Source: Opitutia bacterium (GTDB taxonomy: Bacteria > Verrucomicrobiota > Verrucomicrobiae > Opitutales > Opitutaceae). From it: a DNA stretch of 9,392 nt. This document shows positions 6,911-9,392 of the stretch, piece by piece. Below the pieces are notes generated by a model. That model was not told where the DNA came from and searched no databases. It was given only the letters and a program-made list of their open reading frames with translations. Position 1 is the stretch's first letter; each line of letters opens with the position of its first letter. The DNA is taken from contig CANEVO010000077.1 in the NCBI GenBank assembly GCA_947442255.1, forward strand, positions 1 to 9,392. Direction: 5' to 3'. The position numbers were made by a program, and so were the translations under genes.

Positions 6911-7114
6911 ATGAAAAACCCGTTCCGCAGCACCCGCATTTTCCTCGGTGAAATGGTCGACGAGCTTCAAAAAGCGTCGTGGCCCACGAAGTCCGAGCTC
7001 CGTGACTCCACCATCGTGGTGATCGCGGCCGTGTCCGCGCTCGGCGTCTTCACCGCGATCAGCGACTTCTCGCTCGTTCAGGTCATAAGCCTGTTCACCG
7101 ATTTGGTGAATTAA
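6911..7114 (+). CDS. secE: Preprotein translocase subunit SecE
   Basis: SecE clamps SecY in the SecYEG channel of the inner membrane. This is the short, single-span form (67 residues) found in most bacteria outside the gammaproteobacteria. The amphipathic helix (EMVDELQKASWPTKSEL, about 14-30) carries the conserved Lys-x-x-Trp-Pro motif. It is followed by the membrane span (about 34-52, TIVVIAAVSALGVFTAI) and a short C-terminal tail. Position between tRNA-Trp and nusG supports the call. The ATG 10 bases after the tRNA CCA has no Shine-Dalgarno, which limits the space for a leader. nusG begins 13 bases after the stop. Confidence 0.95.
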   Translation: MKNPFRSTRIFLGEMVDELQKASWPTKSELRDSTIVVIAAVSALGVFTAISDFSLVQVISLFTDLVN

Positions 7115-7127
7115 CCCGCTGTTCGCC

Positions 7128-7706
7128 ATGCCCGCTCAAACGTCCGCGCCCCCCGGCGCCCAATGGTTCGCGCTTCATACGCTCTCCGGCCAAGAGAACA
7201 AGGTGAAGACCTACATCGAAAAATTCAAAAAAGCGGAGGAGCTCGACGACCACATTTTTGAGATTCTCCTGCCAACGGAGGTCGTTTCCGAGGTCAGGGG
7301 TGGCAAGAAATCCACCAAAGTCCGCAAGCTGTATCCTGGCTACGTTTTCATCCAGGCGAAGCTCTTCGACGACGAAGGCAAGCTGATCAACATGCCTTGG
7401 TATTTTGTGAAGGAAACGACCGGCGTCATTGGGTTCGTTGGTGGCGACCGGCCGGCGGCACTCCGTCAGGCTGAGATCGATGAGATTTACGCCCGAATTG
7501 AGGCGGCGAGCGGCAAAGAAGTGCCGAAAGTGCAATACTCGATCGGCGAAGAAGTAAAGATTACCGATGGCGCATTCGCATCGTTGACCGGTCGTATCGA
7601 CGAGATCGATCCGGATCGTGGTAAATTGAAAGTTTCCGTTTCTATTTTCGGCCGGTTTACGCCGGTCGAGCTCGAATACTGGCAGGTGCAACGCCTCGCC
7701 GAGTGA
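7128..7706 (+). CDS. nusG: Transcription termination/antitermination factor NusG
   Basis: NusG binds the RNA polymerase clamp, supports processive elongation, and links polymerase to Rho or ribosomal protein S10. The 192-residue length is normal. The N-terminal NGN domain (about 11-120) starts WFALHTLSGQENKVKTYIE and includes KLYPGYVFIQ and VKETTGVIGFVG. The C-terminal KOW domain (about 138-190) reads IGEEVKITDGAFASLTGRI and ends KVSVSIFGRFTPVELEYWQV, both close to the family consensus. The first ten residues (MPAQTSAPPG) are an ordinary variable extension. It follows secE by 13 bases and was probably transcribed with it. No Shine-Dalgarno is seen before the ATG. Confidence 0.97.
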   Translation: MPAQTSAPPGAQWFALHTLSGQENKVKTYIEKFKKAEELDDHIFEILLPTEVVSEVRGGKKSTKVRKLYPGYVFIQAKLFDDEGKLINMPWYFVKETTGVIGFVGGDRPAALRQAEIDEIYARIEAASGKEVPKVQYSIGEEVKITDGAFASLTGRIDEIDPDRGKLKVSVSIFGRFTPVELEYWQVQRLAE

Positions 7707-7776
7707 GGTGCCGTTTCTTTTTTGTCGCGCCATCCCACCGTTCCCTTCCTAACCGTCCGTCACCCTTTTAAAATCC

Positions 7777-8202
7777 ATGGCCAAGAAGATCCAAGGTTAC
7801 ATCCGCCTCCAGCTGCCCGCCGGGGCTGCAAATCCCGCGCCGCCCGTCGGCCCCGCCCTCGGCGCGCAAGGCGTCAACATCATGGCGTTCTGCAAGGAGT
7901 TCAACGCCCGCACCAAGGACCAGAACGGGATGATTCTTCCCGTGGTCATCACGGTGTTTTCGGACAAGAGCTTCACGTTCATCCTCAAGTCGCCGCCGGC
8001 TTCGGTGTTGCTCAAGAAAGCGGCGAATATCGCCAGCGGCTCGAGCAAACCCAACCAGGACAAAGTTGGCAAGGTCACCAAGAAGCAGCTGCTTGAGATC
8101 TATAATCTCAAGAAGGCTGACCTCAACGCGAAGGATCCCGAGGCCGGTATCAAGGTCATCGCCGGCACTGCCCGTAATATGGGCATCGAGGTCGTCGACT
8201 AA
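7777..8202 (+). CDS. rplK: 50S ribosomal protein L11
   Basis: L11 binds the GTPase-associated centre of 23S rRNA, contacts elongation factors, and in many bacteria is needed for RelA activation. The 141-residue length matches the family. The N-terminal domain has the proline-rich [19 protein letters not shown] (switch helix and thiostrepton region) and [15 protein letters not shown]. The C-terminal rRNA-binding domain has [33 protein letters not shown] and ends [13 protein letters not shown]. All are canonical. The 70-base gap after nusG is pyrimidine-rich, with no hairpin and no Shine-Dalgarno. A 147-base structured gap separates it from rplA, unusually long for this pair. Confidence 0.98.
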   Translation: MAKKIQGYIRLQLPAGAANPAPPVGPALGAQGVNIMAFCKEFNARTKDQNGMILPVVITVFSDKSFTFILKSPPASVLLKKAANIASGSSKPNQDKVGKVTKKQLLEIYNLKKADLNAKDPEAGIKVIAGTARNMGIEVVD

Positions 8203-8209
8203 TATTTTC

Positions 8210-8326
8210 TTGCAGGAGCGGGCCGGCCCGCGAGGTGAAGGCACTCCGCCATCCCTTGTCGACCGGCATATTCCTGCAACGCGCCCAGCAACAAAACCAA
8301 CTCAGCGCGGGAGTCCCACCCGGGAC
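8210..8326 (+). promoter_or_regulatory. Structured RNA candidate in the rplK-rplA gap, possible leader for rplA
   Basis: Three inverted repeats lie in the 147 bases between rplK and rplA. TTGCAGGA (8210-8217) pairs perfectly with TCCTGCAA (8272-8279), enclosing the 14-base palindrome GCGGGCCGGCCCGC (8218-8231), which can fold as a 5-bp hairpin. A separate hairpin, GTCCC-ACCC-GGGAC (8313-8326), ends 11 bases before the rplA Shine-Dalgarno. No T-run follows any stem, so termination is not indicated. L1 is known to repress its own operon by binding mRNA in E. coli, so autoregulation is a reasonable but unproven reading. Confidence 0.4.
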
Positions 8327-8337
8327 ATTCGTACCGC

Positions 8338-8343
8338 AAGGAG
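8338..8343 (+). promoter_or_regulatory. Ribosome binding site of rplA
   Basis: AAGGAG six bases before the ATG at 8350 is a full Shine-Dalgarno core at good spacing and fixes the rplA start. It stands out because tuf, secE, nusG and rplK have none. Confidence 0.8.
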
Positions 8344-8349
8344 TCATCC

Positions 8350-9048
8350 ATGGCAAAAAAGCATAGCAAACGTTACACCAGCGCCATCAAGGTCGCTGAC
8401 CTCACCAAGGACTATCCGCTCAAGGACGCGGTGGATATTCTTTCGAAATTTCCCAAGGCGAAGTTCGACGAGACGATCGAACTCTCCTTCCGCCTCGGCG
8501 TCGACGCCACGTCAGGCGAACAAAATGTACGCGGCACCACGCCGCTGCCCAACGGTTCCGGCAAAAAGGTGCGCGTGCTCGTTTTCACCGACGATCCGCA
8601 GAAGGCCCTTGCGGCCGGCGCCGACTTCGCGGGCCTGCAGGACATGATGCAGAAGATCAACGAAGGCTGGCTCGATTTCGACATCGCGATTGCGACCACC
8701 GAGGCGATGAAGACGGTTCGCACCTTGGCACGCGTGCTCGGCCCCAAGGGTCTGATGCCGAACCCGAAGTCCGGCACCGTGACGGATGATATTCCCGCGG
8801 GCATCAAGGCGGTGAAGACCGGCCGCGTAGAGTTCAAAATGGACAAGACGGCCAATATCGGCGTCGGCGTGGGCAAGCGTTCTTTCACGCCCGACCAGAT
8901 CTTGGAAAACGTTCAGTCCGTCCTCGATGCCGTCGGCAAGTCCAAGCCCGGCACCTTCAAGGGTGGGCAGTATATCAAGAGCGTCGCGATTTCCTCGAGC
9001 ATGAGCCCGAGCGTGCGCATCGCTTCCACCGAATTCAGCAAATACTGA
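8350..9048 (+). CDS. rplA: 50S ribosomal protein L1
   Basis: L1 forms the mobile stalk at the ribosomal E site that helps release deacylated tRNA; in many bacteria it also represses its own mRNA. The 232-residue length is standard. Family sequences seen in order are KRYTSAIKVADLTKDYPLKDA, the RNA-binding region LGVDATSGEQNVRGTTPLPNGSGK, VLGPKGLMPNPKSGTVT in domain II, and KAVKTGRVEFKMDKTANIGVGVGK. One small oddity: the usual DPRKADQ-like stretch reads DATSGEQ, losing the basic residues there. The start is set by AAGGAG upstream. The stop is followed after 11 bases by the rplJ start. Confidence 0.98.
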   Translation: MAKKHSKRYTSAIKVADLTKDYPLKDAVDILSKFPKAKFDETIELSFRLGVDATSGEQNVRGTTPLPNGSGKKVRVLVFTDDPQKALAAGADFAGLQDMMQKINEGWLDFDIAIATTEAMKTVRTLARVLGPKGLMPNPKSGTVTDDIPAGIKAVKTGRVEFKMDKTANIGVGVGKRSFTPDQILENVQSVLDAVGKSKPGTFKGGQYIKSVAISSSMSPSVRIASTEFSKY

Positions 9049-9052
9049 GGAG
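9047..9052 (+). promoter_or_regulatory. Ribosome binding site of rplJ
   Basis: GAGGAG overlaps the last two bases of the rplA stop codon and lies seven bases before the ATG at 9060. The tight spacing suggests translational coupling of rplJ to rplA. Confidence 0.75.
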
Positions 9053-9059
9053 CCCGACC

Positions 9060-9392
9060 ATGAGAGCCGAAAAACAATACCTGATTACCGAGGTCGAGAC
9101 TCATCTCAAGAAGTCCGACTACGTCATCCTCGCCAACTTCACCAAGGTGACGGTCGCCGACACCGCCGAACTGCGCAAGCGCTTGGCGGTCGAGAAGGCC
9201 GAGTTTCACGTCGTGAAGAACAGTTCGCTGCGCGTGGCCGCGAAAGCACTCGGTCTGCCCGAGCTGGAAGCCTCGCTCGCCGGCCCGACCGCGGTCGTCG
9301 TGGGGGGAAAGAACTCCGCCGGCGTCGCCAAGATCCTGAAGAAGTTTTTCGACGAAAAACAGAAACTTGAGATCAAGGTTGGCGTGTTCGAC
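9060..9392 (+). CDS. rplJ: 50S ribosomal protein L10, N-terminal part (cut by window end)
   Basis: L10 anchors the L7/L12 dimers to form the ribosomal stalk. The 111 codons present, of roughly 170 expected, cover the rRNA-binding N-terminal domain: RAEKQYLITEVETHLKKSDY, ILANFTKVTVADTAELRKRL, then FHVVKNSSLRVAAKALG and SLAGPTAVVV. These match the family pattern (Y-x-GL-x-V-x-x-x-x-x-LR, KN-x-L, GP-x-A). The C-terminal helix that binds L7/L12 lies beyond the window. With only 11 bases between rplA and this gene there is no room for the separate L10 leader RNA found in operons with a longer gap, so control is probably shared with rplA. Confidence 0.95.
   Translation, partial: MRAEKQYLITEVETHLKKSDYVILANFTKVTVADTAELRKRLAVEKAEFHVVKNSSLRVAAKALGLPELEASLAGPTAVVVGGKNSAGVAKILKKFFDEKQKLEIKVGVFD

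Noticed and set aside
9049..9059. L10 autoregulatory leader before rplJ
   Set aside because: Only 11 bases separate rplA and rplJ, too short for the known L10-binding leader structure.

Overview
The window is a piece of a GC-rich bacterial chromosome. It looks most like the phylum Verrucomicrobiota, class Opitutae. That placement is an inference from gene order, protein character and the unusual EF-Tu; I could not run a search. All intact genes are on the + strand.

Layout. (1) Positions 1 to about 530 hold the decayed 3' part of an IS3-family insertion sequence. It keeps a possible frameshift heptamer and the last two DDE catalytic residues, but has an internal deletion and a nonsense codon. 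(2) About 495-711 has no recognisable gene. (3) About 712-5301 is a four-gene unit: a large exported TPR protein, an ExbB/TolQ-like channel protein, an ExbD/TolR-like protein and a small TonB-like single-span protein. The last three are linked by ATGA stop/start overlaps. A hairpin with a T-rich tail at 5335-5379 probably terminates it. (4) 5396-9392 is a translation and transcription cluster: tRNA-Thr(GGT), tuf, tRNA-Trp(CCA), secE, nusG, rplK, rplA and the start of rplJ, cut by the window end. The order tRNA-Thr, tuf, tRNA-Trp, secE, nusG, rplK, rplA, rplJ is the ancient bacterial arrangement leading into rpoBC.

How the genes work together. The TPR/ExbB/ExbD/TonB-like unit reads as an envelope energy-transduction module, in which proton motive force would drive a TonB-like protein acting at the outer membrane. 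However, the two membrane carboxylates thought to carry protons in the E. coli complex appear to be replaced by their amides here: Gln158 in the ExbB-like protein and Asn26 in the ExbD-like protein. The translation cluster supplies EF-Tu, two tRNAs, a Sec translocon subunit, an elongation factor and stalk-region ribosomal proteins.

Most worth a second look: the paired amide substitutions, the rewritten switch I of EF-Tu, the structured 147-base rplK-rplA gap, and the general lack of Shine-Dalgarno sequences in front of highly expressed genes. No CRISPR array, phage gene or obvious defence system is present.
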